Origin: Nonomuraea cavernae
GTDB lineage: Bacteria > Actinomycetota > Actinomycetes > Streptosporangiales > Streptosporangiaceae
Length of the DNA stretch: 64,000 nucleotides
NCBI RefSeq assembly: GCF_014646355.1
Contig: NZ_BMNH01000025.1
Location: 47,295-111,294 of the forward strand
Direction: 5' to 3'
The translations under genes were made by a program, and so were the position numbers. Shown in pieces: positions 27,188-35,118 of the stretch (the stretch's first letter is position 1; every line of letters starts with the position of its first letter). The notes under the pieces were generated by a model. It did not search any database and was not told the origin of the DNA. It saw nothing but the letters and a program-made list of their open reading frames with translations.

Positions 27188-27469
27188 GTGCTGACACACG
27201 TGGTGCTGATGAAGTTCTCCGACCCCGGCGACGCGCCGGAGGCCAAGAAGCTGCTCGAAGGGCTGAAAGGAAGGGTCGAGCAGATCGGCGACCTGTCCGT
27301 CGGCCTCGACGTGATCGGGTCGGAGGTCTCCTACGACCTGTGCCTGACCACCACGCACGCGTCGGCCGAGCAGTTGCGCGGCTACCAGGAGCACCCGGCT
27401 CACCTGGAGGTGGCGGCCTGGCTCCGGCCGAGGCTCGCCGCCCGCGCGGTCGTCGACCACCTCACCTGA
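27188..27469 (+). CDS. Dabb (dimeric alpha/beta barrel) domain protein
   Basis: The 93-residue protein starts LTHVVLMKFSDP, typical of the stress-responsive A/B barrel (Dabb) family. Its later segment YQEHPAHLEVAAW matches the usual Y-x-x-H-P-x-H motif. GTG 27188 is preceded by AGGAGG. Dabb proteins are small dimers; some are cyclases or bind aromatic and heme-like ligands, while many are of unknown role. It is divergent from the eight-gene operon with one shared operator-like site between, so co-regulation is likely. A hairpin terminator follows. Confidence 0.85.
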   Translation: MLTHVVLMKFSDPGDAPEAKKLLEGLKGRVEQIGDLSVGLDVIGSEVSYDLCLTTTHASAEQLRGYQEHPAHLEVAAWLRPRLAARAVVDHLT

Positions 27470-27532
27470 CCGGGCCGCCGGGTCCGCCGCCCAAGCGGAC
27501 CTGGCGCCCGGCCGACAAGGCCGCGAACAGAA

Positions 27533-27561
27533 TCCCCGCCAGTCCCGGAGGAGGGCGGGGA
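27533..27561. terminator. Bidirectional hairpin terminator
   Basis: TCCCCGCC (27533-27540) pairs with GGCGGGGA (27554-27561) in the 126-base gap between the convergent Dabb and aldehyde dehydrogenase genes. Confidence 0.6.
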
Positions 27562-27595
27562 GAAATCTCGCGTGGATCACATCAGATCGGGCTGG

Positions 27596-29020
27596 TCAGC
27601 CGGTGCCCGGGTAGGCGCCTGGGGCCATGCCCTGGCCGCCGGACCGGAAGGCGGCCGGGGCGTGCACGACCTTGGTCTGGACGTACTCCAGGAGCCCCTC
27701 CTCGCCGTACTCACGGCCGTAGCCGCTGCGTTTGACGCCGCCGAAGGGGGCGCGCAGGGACATGCCGGTGCGGTTGTGGGTGTTGACGAAGACGAACCCG
27801 GCCTCCAGCCGCCCGGCCAGCGCGAACGCCCGCTCCTCGTCGGGCGACCAGACCGAGGCGCCGAGGCCCAGCTCGCCGGCGTTGGCCCGGGCCAGGACCT
27901 CCTCCTCGGTGTCGTACACGAGCAGCGGGACGGCGGGGCCGAACTGCTCCTCGGCCACCAGCGGAGCCGCGTCGTCCAGATCGGTCACGAGCACCGGGGT
28001 CACGAAATATCCGGCGTCAGGGTCGTGGCCGGGCGCCACCCGTCCGAGCGGCACCGCCGTCCCGCCGCGCTCGGCCGAGGCGGCCACCAGGGCGCGGATC
28101 CGGTCGGCGGCGGCCGCGGAGACGACCGGGCCCATGGACACCCCGGGCGTCAGCGGATCGCCGGTTACCAGGACCCGCTCCGCCGCCGCCACGTACGCCT
28201 CGGCGAACTCCGCCGCCCGCCCGCGCGGCACGTACAGCCGCTTGGCGGCCATGCACACCTGCCCGCTGGTCGCGAACGACGCCATCACCAGCCGCTCGTA
28301 GTCGGCGGCGGTCAGCGAGAAGTCCGGCAGGAACACGGCCGGGTCGTTGCCGCCCAGCTCCATGACGGAGGGCGTGAGCATCGCCCCCGCGCTCGCCGCG
28401 ATCTCCCGGCCCGCCACGTCGCCGCCGGTGAAGGCCACCTTGCGCACCAGCGGATGAGTGGCCAGTGCCCGGCCGGTCTGCGCGCCGCCGTGCACGGCGA
28501 ACACGACGGGCAGCGCGCCGGCGACCTCGCCGACCGTCAGCGGCGCGAGCGGCGACGGCTTGAGCACCGCCGTGTTGCCCGCCACCAGCGCGGGAGCCAG
28601 CTTGAGCAGCGCCAGGATGACCGGCGCGTTCCACGGTGTGACACATCCCACCACCCCGTACGGCTCGCGGCTCAGCACGAGCCGGCCCGCCCCGTCGTCC
28701 ACCTCGGAAGGGGCGAGCACGCGGGGAGCGTGGTCGCACACCCAGCGCAGGTAGGCGAGCGCGAACCCGATCTCGCCCCGGCAGTCGGCCAGCGGCTTGC
28801 CGGACTCGCGGGCGAGCAGCGTGGCCAGCTCCTCCTGCCGCGCGGCCAGGGTCTCGCCGCACTCGCGCAGGATCTCCGCGCGGGCGGCGACGGGCAGGGC
28901 CGACCAGTCGCGGCACTCCGCGTCCGCCCGCCGGACGGCGGCGTCCACCCCGTCCGGGCCGGTGACCGGTACGTGGCCGACGATCTCGGTGATCCGGGCG
29001 GGATTCTCGCGGGAGATCAC
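27596..29020 (-). CDS. NAD(P)-dependent aldehyde dehydrogenase 1
   Basis: The 474-residue enzyme has the full ALDH architecture: the catalytic Glu in ELGGNDP, catalytic Cys in ATSGQVCMAAKR, the nucleotide-fold FTGG and the C-terminal PFGGVKRSGYG. It oxidises an unidentified aldehyde to an acid. GTG 29020 overlaps the flavoprotein hydroxylase stop as GTGA, making it the last gene of a five-gene minus-strand operon (32952-34175, 31661, 30249, 29017, 27596). Substrates might include side-chain aldehydes from pigment breakdown or apocarotenals from the nearby carotenoid oxygenase; this is inference. Confidence 0.93.
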   Translation of the reverse strand: MISRENPARITEIVGHVPVTGPDGVDAAVRRADAECRDWSALPVAARAEILRECGETLAARQEELATLLARESGKPLADCRGEIGFALAYLRWVCDHAPRVLAPSEVDDGAGRLVLSREPYGVVGCVTPWNAPVILALLKLAPALVAGNTAVLKPSPLAPLTVGEVAGALPVVFAVHGGAQTGRALATHPLVRKVAFTGGDVAGREIAASAGAMLTPSVMELGGNDPAVFLPDFSLTAADYERLVMASFATSGQVCMAAKRLYVPRGRAAEFAEAYVAAAERVLVTGDPLTPGVSMGPVVSAAAADRIRALVAASAERGGTAVPLGRVAPGHDPDAGYFVTPVLVTDLDDAAPLVAEEQFGPAVPLLVYDTEEEVLARANAGELGLGASVWSPDEERAFALAGRLEAGFVFVNTHNRTGMSLRAPFGGVKRSGYGREYGEEGLLEYVQTKVVHAPAAFRSGGQGMAPGAYPGTG

Positions 29021-30252
29021 TCCGGCTCCCGGAGCGAGGAGATCAGGCAGGCGCGCAGCAGGTGGGCCCTGGCGGCCTTCGGGTCGGCGGCCAGCGCGCG
29101 CAACTCGGCATGGTGGGCGGCCGGATCGGACGATCGCAGCTTCTCCCAGTTGCCGTGGCTGATGGCGCCGACGTGGTCCAGCGCCACCCGCCGCCGCCGG
29201 GCCGCGACCTCCGGCGGCGAGCCGTCACCGAGCCGCGAGGAGCCGGGCGCGGAGGAGCCGGACGTGGGGGAGCCGGGCGAAGGCGAGCCGAGCAGGGAGG
29301 CGGCGAGCAGGACGGCGTCGTGGATGCCGCTGTTCATGCCGAGCCCGCCGAGCGGGTTGTTGACGTGCGCGGCGTCGCCGGCGAGCAGCACCCGGCCGGT
29401 CGCGAAGGTCGCGGCCACCCGCTGGTGCACCCGGTAGAGCGAGGCGTGCGCCACCTCCCAGTCGCGCCCCGGGTCGGCCACGGCGCGCAGCCGCGCGGGC
29501 AGCCGGGCCAGCTCCGCCTCGTCGGAGGTGCCGGGGGGAGTGGGCAGCAGCACCCGCCAGTGGTCGGGCGTGCGCAGCAGCACCAGCCACTCGCCGGGGT
29601 CGAAGACGTAGTTGATCGGCTCCAGCCCGGGCAGCAGCCGCTCGACCGGCTCGGTGGTGGAGGCGACCAGGAAGCGTTCGGGGTAGGTCAGGCCCTCGAA
29701 CGGGATGTCCAGCGCCCGCCGCACCGCCGAGTGGGCGCCGTCCGCGGCGATCAGCCAGTCGCCGGTGAAGGTATCGCCCGCGTCCGTCGTCACGGCCACG
29801 CCGCCGGTGAAGGTGGAGCCCGTGTCCGTCGTCACGGCCACGCCGCCGGCGGGTGCGGGCACGCCGGTCACCCGCTGCCCGAACAGCACCTCGCCGCCGT
29901 GCCGCCGCAGGTGGTCGAGCAGGATGGGGGTGAGCTTGCTCTGCTCGCACTGCACCCGGAACGGATAGGGGGTGTCGCCGGTCAGCACGCCGAGGTCGAG
30001 GGTGGCGATCGGGCCGCCCGACCGGTCGCGGTACTGGAAGGTCCGTGCGACCAGGCCGCGCTCCATCAGCTCGTCCAGCACTCCCAGCCCGGCGAGCATC
30101 TCCAGCGTCGGCGGGTGGAAGGTGGAGGCGCGCGACTCGGCGGCCAGCTCCGGCCCCGCCTCCAGCACGGTGACCGGCACGCCGCCGCGGGCCAGCGTCA
30201 GCGCGGCGGTCAGGCCGACCGGCCCCGCTCCCGCGACCAGGACGCGGCTCAC
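29017..30252 (-). CDS. FAD-dependent aromatic-type monooxygenase (class A hydroxylase)
   Basis: The 411-residue flavoprotein has GAGPVGLTAA (N-terminal FAD motif), DGAHSAVRR (second motif) and GDAAHVNNPLGGLGMNSG (third motif), as in UbiH/PheA/MhpA-type NAD(P)H-dependent hydroxylases. Start GTG 30252 overlaps the upstream ALDH stop as GTGA. Two features are odd: a perfect-length 42-base tandem duplication gives VAVTTDTGSTFTGG then VAVTTDAGDTFTGD, and a Gly/Ser/Pro-rich insert (about residues 322-345) interrupts the C-terminal helix region. Both lie in surface loops by position and do not break the frame. Substrate unknown. Confidence 0.9.
   Translation of the reverse strand: MSRVLVAGAGPVGLTAALTLARGGVPVTVLEAGPELAAESRASTFHPPTLEMLAGLGVLDELMERGLVARTFQYRDRSGGPIATLDLGVLTGDTPYPFRVQCEQSKLTPILLDHLRRHGGEVLFGQRVTGVPAPAGGVAVTTDTGSTFTGGVAVTTDAGDTFTGDWLIAADGAHSAVRRALDIPFEGLTYPERFLVASTTEPVERLLPGLEPINYVFDPGEWLVLLRTPDHWRVLLPTPPGTSDEAELARLPARLRAVADPGRDWEVAHASLYRVHQRVAATFATGRVLLAGDAAHVNNPLGGLGMNSGIHDAVLLAASLLGSPSPGSPTSGSSAPGSSRLGDGSPPEVAARRRRVALDHVGAISHGNWEKLRSSDPAAHHAELRALAADPKAARAHLLRACLISSLREPE
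29761..29844 (-). repeat. 42-base in-frame tandem duplication inside the flavin monooxygenase gene
   Basis: Units 29761-29802 and 29803-29844 differ at only a few central bases and encode two copies of a 14-residue stretch of the type VAVTTDxGxTFTG. The reading frame is kept. Confidence 0.9.
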
Positions 30253-31664
30253 CGGCCGCCCTCGACGCCGACGACCCTGGCTCCGGTGAAGAACAGGATC
30301 GTCTCGGCCGTGCCCTCCTCGCCCAGCCCCGACAGCCCCCACGCCGGACGCGGCGTGAACAGGTGCAGGCTGAGCACGCTGGAGCCGTTGACCTTGACCT
30401 CGCCCGCGCGGATCCGCCGGGCGACCGAGAGCGCCCGCTCCTCGTCGCCGCCCACGACGTACCCCTCCAGCCCGTACGGGGTGCCGTTGGCCAGCGCCAC
30501 GGCCTCGTCGACCGTGTCGTAGGGCACGACGGCGGCGACGGGGCCGAAGATCTCCTCCGCCAGGTCGGTCCCGGTGATCAGGGTGGGCGCCAGGAAGTTG
30601 CCCTTGTCCGGCACGCTCCCGTACGCGGTGGCCAGGCCGCCCGCCGCCTCGGTCGCCGCCCGGACCCGCCGCAGGTGGGCGGAGTGGACGAGCGGCCCGA
30701 ACTCGGTGTCCGCCGCCAGCGGGTCGCCCACGCGCAGGGCGGTCAGCCGCTCGCCGACGGCCTCCACCAGCTCGGCCTGGCGGGCGCGGGGCACGAGCAG
30801 CCGGCCGAGGGCGCGGCACCACTGGCCGTTGAGCGAGGTGAGCAGCTCGGCGGCGGCGCGGGCGGCGGCCCCGGTCTCGGCGTCGGGCATGACCAGCAGC
30901 GGGTTGTTGCCGCCGAGCTCCAGCTGCGCGGGCCGCAGCGTGGTGGCGCAGGCCGCGGCGACGGCCCGGCCTCCGGCCAGGCCCCCGGTGAAGGAGACCG
31001 CGCGGACGCGCGCGTCGGCGGCCAGCCGGGCGCCCGTCTCCGCGCCGCCCTGCACCAGCTGGAAGACGCCGGGCGGCAGCACCTCGGCCAGCGTCTCGGC
31101 CAGCAGCTGAGTGCCGTACGGGGCGTACTCGCTGACCTTGAGGATCACCGGGCAGCCGGCGGCCAGTGCGCTCGCGGTCTTGTGCGCGGCCATCGGCGCG
31201 GGGGCGTTCCACGGCGTCAGGCAGAGCGCGGGCCCCCACGGCAGCCGGTGCACCTCGACCGGGCGGCCGTCCTCGCGGGTCGCGGTGCGCAGCGTCAGCC
31301 CCTCGCGCAACTGGGCGGCGGCCAGCGCGAACGCGCCGTGCACGATCACGCCGAGCGGGCCGGTCTGCCGGATCGGCACGCCGGTGGCGAAGGACTCCAG
31401 GGCGACGATCTCCTCGACCCGCCCGGCCAGCGCGGCGGCGGCGGTGTCGAGCAGGCCGGCGCGGTGCTCGGGCGTGGTGGCCGCCCACGAGGCGGCCACG
31501 CGGTCGGCGGTGGCGAGCGCCGCCTCGATCCGCCCGGCCGCCGAACCCCGGGCGCGGCTCGCGGCCTCGCCGGTGGCGGGCGCCTCCAGGTCGAAGCCGA
31601 GGTCGTCGGCGCACGCCGCCCAGCCGCCGTCGACCAGGTCGGCCGGCTCGGGGAGCCGGATCAC
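30249..31664 (-). CDS. NAD(P)-dependent aldehyde dehydrogenase 2
   Basis: The 471-residue enzyme is a second ALDH, only moderately similar to the one at 27596-29020. It has Glu in LELGGNNP, Cys in LNGQWCRALGR, FTGG, and the C-terminal KVNGSSVLSLHLF in place of the usual N-x-x-PFGG-K-S-G, which is atypical. The starts and stops overlap by four bases on both sides (GTGA). It closely follows an ACAD-fold flavoprotein. Which aldehydes the two enzymes divide between them is unknown. Confidence 0.92.
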   Translation of the reverse strand: MIRLPEPADLVDGGWAACADDLGFDLEAPATGEAASRARGSAAGRIEAALATADRVAASWAATTPEHRAGLLDTAAAALAGRVEEIVALESFATGVPIRQTGPLGVIVHGAFALAAAQLREGLTLRTATREDGRPVEVHRLPWGPALCLTPWNAPAPMAAHKTASALAAGCPVILKVSEYAPYGTQLLAETLAEVLPPGVFQLVQGGAETGARLAADARVRAVSFTGGLAGGRAVAAACATTLRPAQLELGGNNPLLVMPDAETGAAARAAAELLTSLNGQWCRALGRLLVPRARQAELVEAVGERLTALRVGDPLAADTEFGPLVHSAHLRRVRAATEAAGGLATAYGSVPDKGNFLAPTLITGTDLAEEIFGPVAAVVPYDTVDEAVALANGTPYGLEGYVVGGDEERALSVARRIRAGEVKVNGSSVLSLHLFTPRPAWGLSGLGEEGTAETILFFTGARVVGVEGGR

Positions 31665-32947
31665 GACGACCGCTCCGCGGTGGCGAACAGCTCGTTCTGC
31701 CTGGCCTCCGTCACCAGCTGGGCGACCTCCAGCCGGCCGCGCTCCGCCGGGAACGTCATCACCAGGCCCATCGCGAGGTCGCGCAGCGCCCGGCCGATGA
31801 CGCCGCCCATCATGGCGCCGGAGGTGCCCGAGGCCTTGAACGCGCCGAGCGCCACCTGGAAGCACGCCTCGGTGACCGCCCCCTTGCCCAGCCGCCACTG
31901 GCGGAAGACCTCCGGCTTGGGCCGCAGCGGCGGCTCGGAGGTCTCCAGCAGCAGCTGGCGGCGCAGCCACAGGTAGGCGGTCTCCAGGTCCTTGGTCATC
32001 TCGCCGATGAGCACCTGGTGCATCGGCGAGGAGGCGATCGGCCGGCCCGTGTCGGCGAACGTCCTGCGGGTGAGCTGCTCGATCACGACGTCGTAGACGT
32101 TCTGCGCGCACCCGGTGTAGACGGCGGCGATGGCCAGCTGGTTGCCGACGAAGCTGCCTCGGCTCATCTGGAGCATCCGGGTGAACGCGCCGGGGATGGT
32201 CATCGCCTCGTCGTCGGGGATGAACACCCCGTCCAGCCGGATGCCGTTGTTGGCCGTGGCCCGCATGCCGAGGCCGTCCCACGGCGCCCGCACCGAGACG
32301 CCGGCCGCGTCGCGCGGCACGAAGAACGTGGCCAGCCCCTCGGCGGTCTCGTAGCCGTCGAGCTTGGCCGTGGTCAGGTAGTGGTCGGCCACCCCGGTGG
32401 CGCAGCCGAAGGACTTCTCGCCGTCCAGGATCCAGCCGCCCTCGGTACGGCGGGCGGTGGTGGCGATGGTGATGTTGGCGCTGGAGCTCTTGACCGACTC
32501 GGAGGCGAAGTTGGCCAGCCAGGTGCCGGACGCCATCCGGGTCAGCACCTTCTCGGCGAACGCGCGGACGACCGGGATCTCGCCCTCGTCGAACAGCCCG
32601 GCCTCGATCGCCTCCAGCGGGAGCAGGCCGCGCGAGGCGCTGGTGTTGTGGAAGAAGTAGGCCAGCGCCGTGGAGGGGCAGGCGGTGCCCATCGCGAAGG
32701 TGGCGGCGGCCAGGTCGCGCAGGGTGCCCCCGAGGCCGCCGTGCTCCTCCGGGACCACCAGCCCGAGCAGCCCGGCGTCGCGCAGCAGGGCCACGTGCTC
32801 GACGGGGAAGCGGGCCTCCTCGTCGGCCTTGGCCGCGGCGGCGCGCAGCGCGGGCAGCACGGACTCGACGCGTTCGGCGCGGGCCCGCTCGGCCGGAGTC
32901 ATGTCGTCGACGAGGCGCTCGCCGGTCAGTCGGTCGGTCACGTTCAT
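31661..32947 (-). CDS. Acyl-CoA dehydrogenase-fold flavoprotein
   Basis: The 428-residue protein has the acyl-CoA dehydrogenase fold: N-terminal helices with GLLGLVVPEEHGGLGG, a middle beta domain with FVPRDAAGVSV and the C-terminal helical bundle. It lacks an obvious catalytic Glu in the usual context, and a flavin-reductase domain protein is encoded four bases upstream. It may therefore be either a dehydrogenase or a two-component FMNH2-dependent monooxygenase of the same fold (DszC/HpaB type). Gene order suggests the second, but sequence alone does not decide. Confidence 0.85.
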   Translation of the reverse strand: MNVTDRLTGERLVDDMTPAERARAERVESVLPALRAAAAKADEEARFPVEHVALLRDAGLLGLVVPEEHGGLGGTLRDLAAATFAMGTACPSTALAYFFHNTSASRGLLPLEAIEAGLFDEGEIPVVRAFAEKVLTRMASGTWLANFASESVKSSSANITIATTARRTEGGWILDGEKSFGCATGVADHYLTTAKLDGYETAEGLATFFVPRDAAGVSVRAPWDGLGMRATANNGIRLDGVFIPDDEAMTIPGAFTRMLQMSRGSFVGNQLAIAAVYTGCAQNVYDVVIEQLTRRTFADTGRPIASSPMHQVLIGEMTKDLETAYLWLRRQLLLETSEPPLRPKPEVFRQWRLGKGAVTEACFQVALGAFKASGTSGAMMGGVIGRALRDLAMGLVMTFPAERGRLEVAQLVTEARQNELFATAERSS

Positions 32948-32951
32948 CCCT

Positions 32952-34175
32952 TCAGCTGGCGAATCCGCAGGTGTGCACGGGCAGGAGGTCCAGCCGGGCG
33001 GCCCCGGCGATCAGGGTGTCCCGGTCGACGGCGCTGGCGACGTCGAGCTGCCCGGCGAGCATCAGCACGTCCTCGGCGGGCAGCGCGCCGTCCACGCCGC
33101 CCAGGGTGGTGTCGAAGTGGCGCACCCCGCTCTTCATCGCGACCAGCGCGTTGACCAGGCCGATGCCGCGGCGTTCGCGCAGCGCGACGCGGACGGCGGC
33201 CGGCTCGGCGGCGGCGCAGGCGTCCTGGAGGAGGTCGCGGACCCGGACCGGGGTGGCGGGCTGGGGCCCGTCCCGCAGCCCGATCTCGTCGCAGCCGAGC
33301 TCGGCCAGGCGGGCGGCGGCCGTGAGCGTCCGGCCGGTGTGCTCGGGGGCGAACGCGTCGGGCAGGTAGCCGACCGTGGTCAGCCCGGCCCGCCGGGCCG
33401 CCTCCAGGATCGGGGCGGCGCCGTCGGCGGAGTCGCCGACGGCGAACTCGGCCACGCCCACGCCGGCCTCGGCCACCGTCGTCACCTGTGCGGGGTCGGT
33501 GATCAGCGCCGAGGCGGTGGCCGGGTCGAGGTCCTCGGGTGGCGGCGGCTCGCCGTACCCGTCGAACAGGCGGACCCTGGTCCCGGCCGCGCGCAGCATC
33601 CGGGCGGCGCCGGCCAGCGTGGCGCCGCTGGCGTCGCGGGCGCGCAGCGCGGCGAGCAGCCCGATGTCGGCGACGGTGATCCGGTCGGGCAGCGGGTCGG
33701 CGAGCCGGCTCCAGGTCCGCGAGTGGAACAGGACGGGGGCCACCCGGCGAGGCGTGGCCGCCGCCAGCACCTCGCCCACGAAGATCGTGTGGTCTCCGCC
33801 GGGATAGGCGTGCTCCACCCGGCAGTCGAGCCAGCCGATGGAGTCGGCCAGCACGGGCGAGCCGGTCGGGCCCGGCTCCCACCGCGCGCCGGCGAACCGG
33901 TCGGCGGCCTCGCCCCGGCCGGCGAACCGGCGGCCGATCGCGGCCTGGTCCCTGCCGAGGATGCTGACGGCGAAGGCGCCGTGCTCGCTCACGAGCCGGT
34001 GGGTCCTGGTGTCGCGCGCCAGGCAGATCAGGACCATCGGCGGGTCCAGGCTGACGCTGGAGAAGGAGCTGGCCGTCATCCCGTGCCAGCCGTCCCCCGC
34101 TCCGGTGGTCACGATCACCACGCCGCTGGGCCACTGGGCCAGCACCGCGCGGAAGGTCTCGCCGTCAGTCGCCAC
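32952..34175 (-). CDS. Flavin reductase domain fused to an HMG-CoA-lyase-like TIM-barrel domain
   Basis: The 407-residue protein begins with a flavin reductase split barrel (about 1-160; MTASSFSSVSLDPPMVLICL is the flavin-binding signature). It continues with a half that resembles the DRE-TIM/HMG-CoA lyase fold (DEIGLRDG, then GLVNALVAMKSGVRHFDTTL and GGVDGALPAEDV). The first strand of the lyase domain, with its catalytic Arg-Asp, is not clear, so the lyase part may be inactive or reordered. I know of no usual family with this order. First gene of the five-gene operon; it would supply reduced flavin to the ACAD-fold protein next door. Confidence 0.78.
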   Translation of the reverse strand: MATDGETFRAVLAQWPSGVVIVTTGAGDGWHGMTASSFSSVSLDPPMVLICLARDTRTHRLVSEHGAFAVSILGRDQAAIGRRFAGRGEAADRFAGARWEPGPTGSPVLADSIGWLDCRVEHAYPGGDHTIFVGEVLAAATPRRVAPVLFHSRTWSRLADPLPDRITVADIGLLAALRARDASGATLAGAARMLRAAGTRVRLFDGYGEPPPPEDLDPATASALITDPAQVTTVAEAGVGVAEFAVGDSADGAAPILEAARRAGLTTVGYLPDAFAPEHTGRTLTAAARLAELGCDEIGLRDGPQPATPVRVRDLLQDACAAAEPAAVRVALRERRGIGLVNALVAMKSGVRHFDTTLGGVDGALPAEDVLMLAGQLDVASAVDRDTLIAGAARLDLLPVHTCGFAS

Positions 34176-34197
34176 TGCTCCTCACTGTTCCATTCAT

Positions 34198-34269
34198 GGA
34201 AACACTGTAACGCTGAAGGTAACGACCTGGTTGTGCCGTGTCAATGTGACGTTGTTTCCCGTGGGGAAA
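34198..34269. promoter_or_regulatory. Divergent control region with two operator-like elements (sites 5a, 5b)
   Basis: GGAAACACTGTAACG (34198-34212) keeps one good arm of the shared palindrome, and TTTCCCGTGGGGAAA (34255-34269) is a perfect palindrome with the arms in reverse order, 55 bases before the IclR start. The region separates the five-gene operon from the IclR regulator, so it may hold autoregulatory sites. Confidence 0.5.
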
Positions 34270-34323
34270 TGCCGCGCCCTAGACTGGCTCTGACAGGGAA
34301 CGTTCACCTTGCGAGGGGGCCAG

Positions 34324-35112
34324 GTGCCAGTTCAGGCGGAGTCCGAGACCCAGAGCCGTTCCATCGCCGCCGTGGAGCGGGCGATGGACGTCCTGTTGCT
34401 GTTCGGCCGCAGCACGCGAGCCGATCTGGGCGTCACCGAGATCGCCACCGAGCTCGACCTGACCAAGGCCGCCGTGCACCGCATCCTCACCGCCCTGCGC
34501 AGCCGCGAGCTGATCGCGCTCGACCCCGTCACCCGGCGCTACTCGCTCGGCCACGCGGCCATCGCGCTCGGCCGCGCCTACCTCGCGCGCACCGACCTGC
34601 GCGCGATGGCCGGCCCCGAGCTACGCCGCCTGTCCTCGCGCGTGGGGGAGACCGCCACCCTGTCCGTACGGCGCGGCGACACCCGGCTCTACGTCGACCA
34701 GGTCGTCCCCGACCAGGAGCTGCGCATGGAGGTCTCGCTCGGCATCCCCTACCCGCTGCACGCGGGCAGCTCCTCCAAGGCGATCCTGGCCTTCCTGCGT
34801 CCCGACGACATCGAGGGCTACCTGCACAGGCACGGCCTCGAACGCCTCACCGAGCGCACCATCACCGACCCCGCCAAGCTGCGGGCCGAGCTGACCGCGA
34901 TCCGGCGCAGGGGCTACGCCACCTCGTTCGGCGAGCGCCAGGAGGGGTCGGTCTCGATCGCGGCGCCCGTCTTCGACCACGACGGCCTGGTGATCGCGGC
35001 CGTCAGCGTGTCGGGGCCCGGCTCCAGGTTCAAGCAGCGGCTGCAGGAGCAGGCGCCCCTCGTGGTCGAGTCGGCGGCCCGGCTGTCGGCCCAGCTCGGC
35101 CACCACGGCTGA
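34324..35112 (+). CDS. IclR-family transcriptional regulator
   Basis: The 262-residue protein has an N-terminal winged HTH (about 18-75; LGVTEIATELDLTKAAVHRI) and a C-terminal IclR effector domain (about 90-255; YPLHAGSSSKAILAFL, then GYATSFGERQEGSVSIAAPV). GTG 34324 is preceded by GAGGGGG. IclR proteins control catabolic and pigment genes and bind palindromes with TGGAAA/TTTCCA arms in E. coli. The recurring GGAAAC-N3-GTTTCC sites of this window have very similar arms, and this is the only regulator gene in the cluster. I propose it controls the whole 13.8-38.1 kb set. The effector is unknown. Confidence 0.92.
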   Translation: MPVQAESETQSRSIAAVERAMDVLLLFGRSTRADLGVTEIATELDLTKAAVHRILTALRSRELIALDPVTRRYSLGHAAIALGRAYLARTDLRAMAGPELRRLSSRVGETATLSVRRGDTRLYVDQVVPDQELRMEVSLGIPYPLHAGSSSKAILAFLRPDDIEGYLHRHGLERLTERTITDPAKLRAELTAIRRRGYATSFGERQEGSVSIAAPVFDHDGLVIAAVSVSGPGSRFKQRLQEQAPLVVESAARLSAQLGHHG

Positions 35113-35118
35113 GGCGGC

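Noticed and set aside
27596..34175. Interpretation of the cluster as an ordinary aromatic-acid pathway (IclR, flavin hydroxylase, ALDH, ACAD)
   Set aside because: No ring-cleavage dioxygenase, CoA ligase or beta-ketoadipate gene is present in the cluster, and RCCR-like, chlorophyllase-like, TspO and carotenoid oxygenase genes are not explained. It remains the main alternative.
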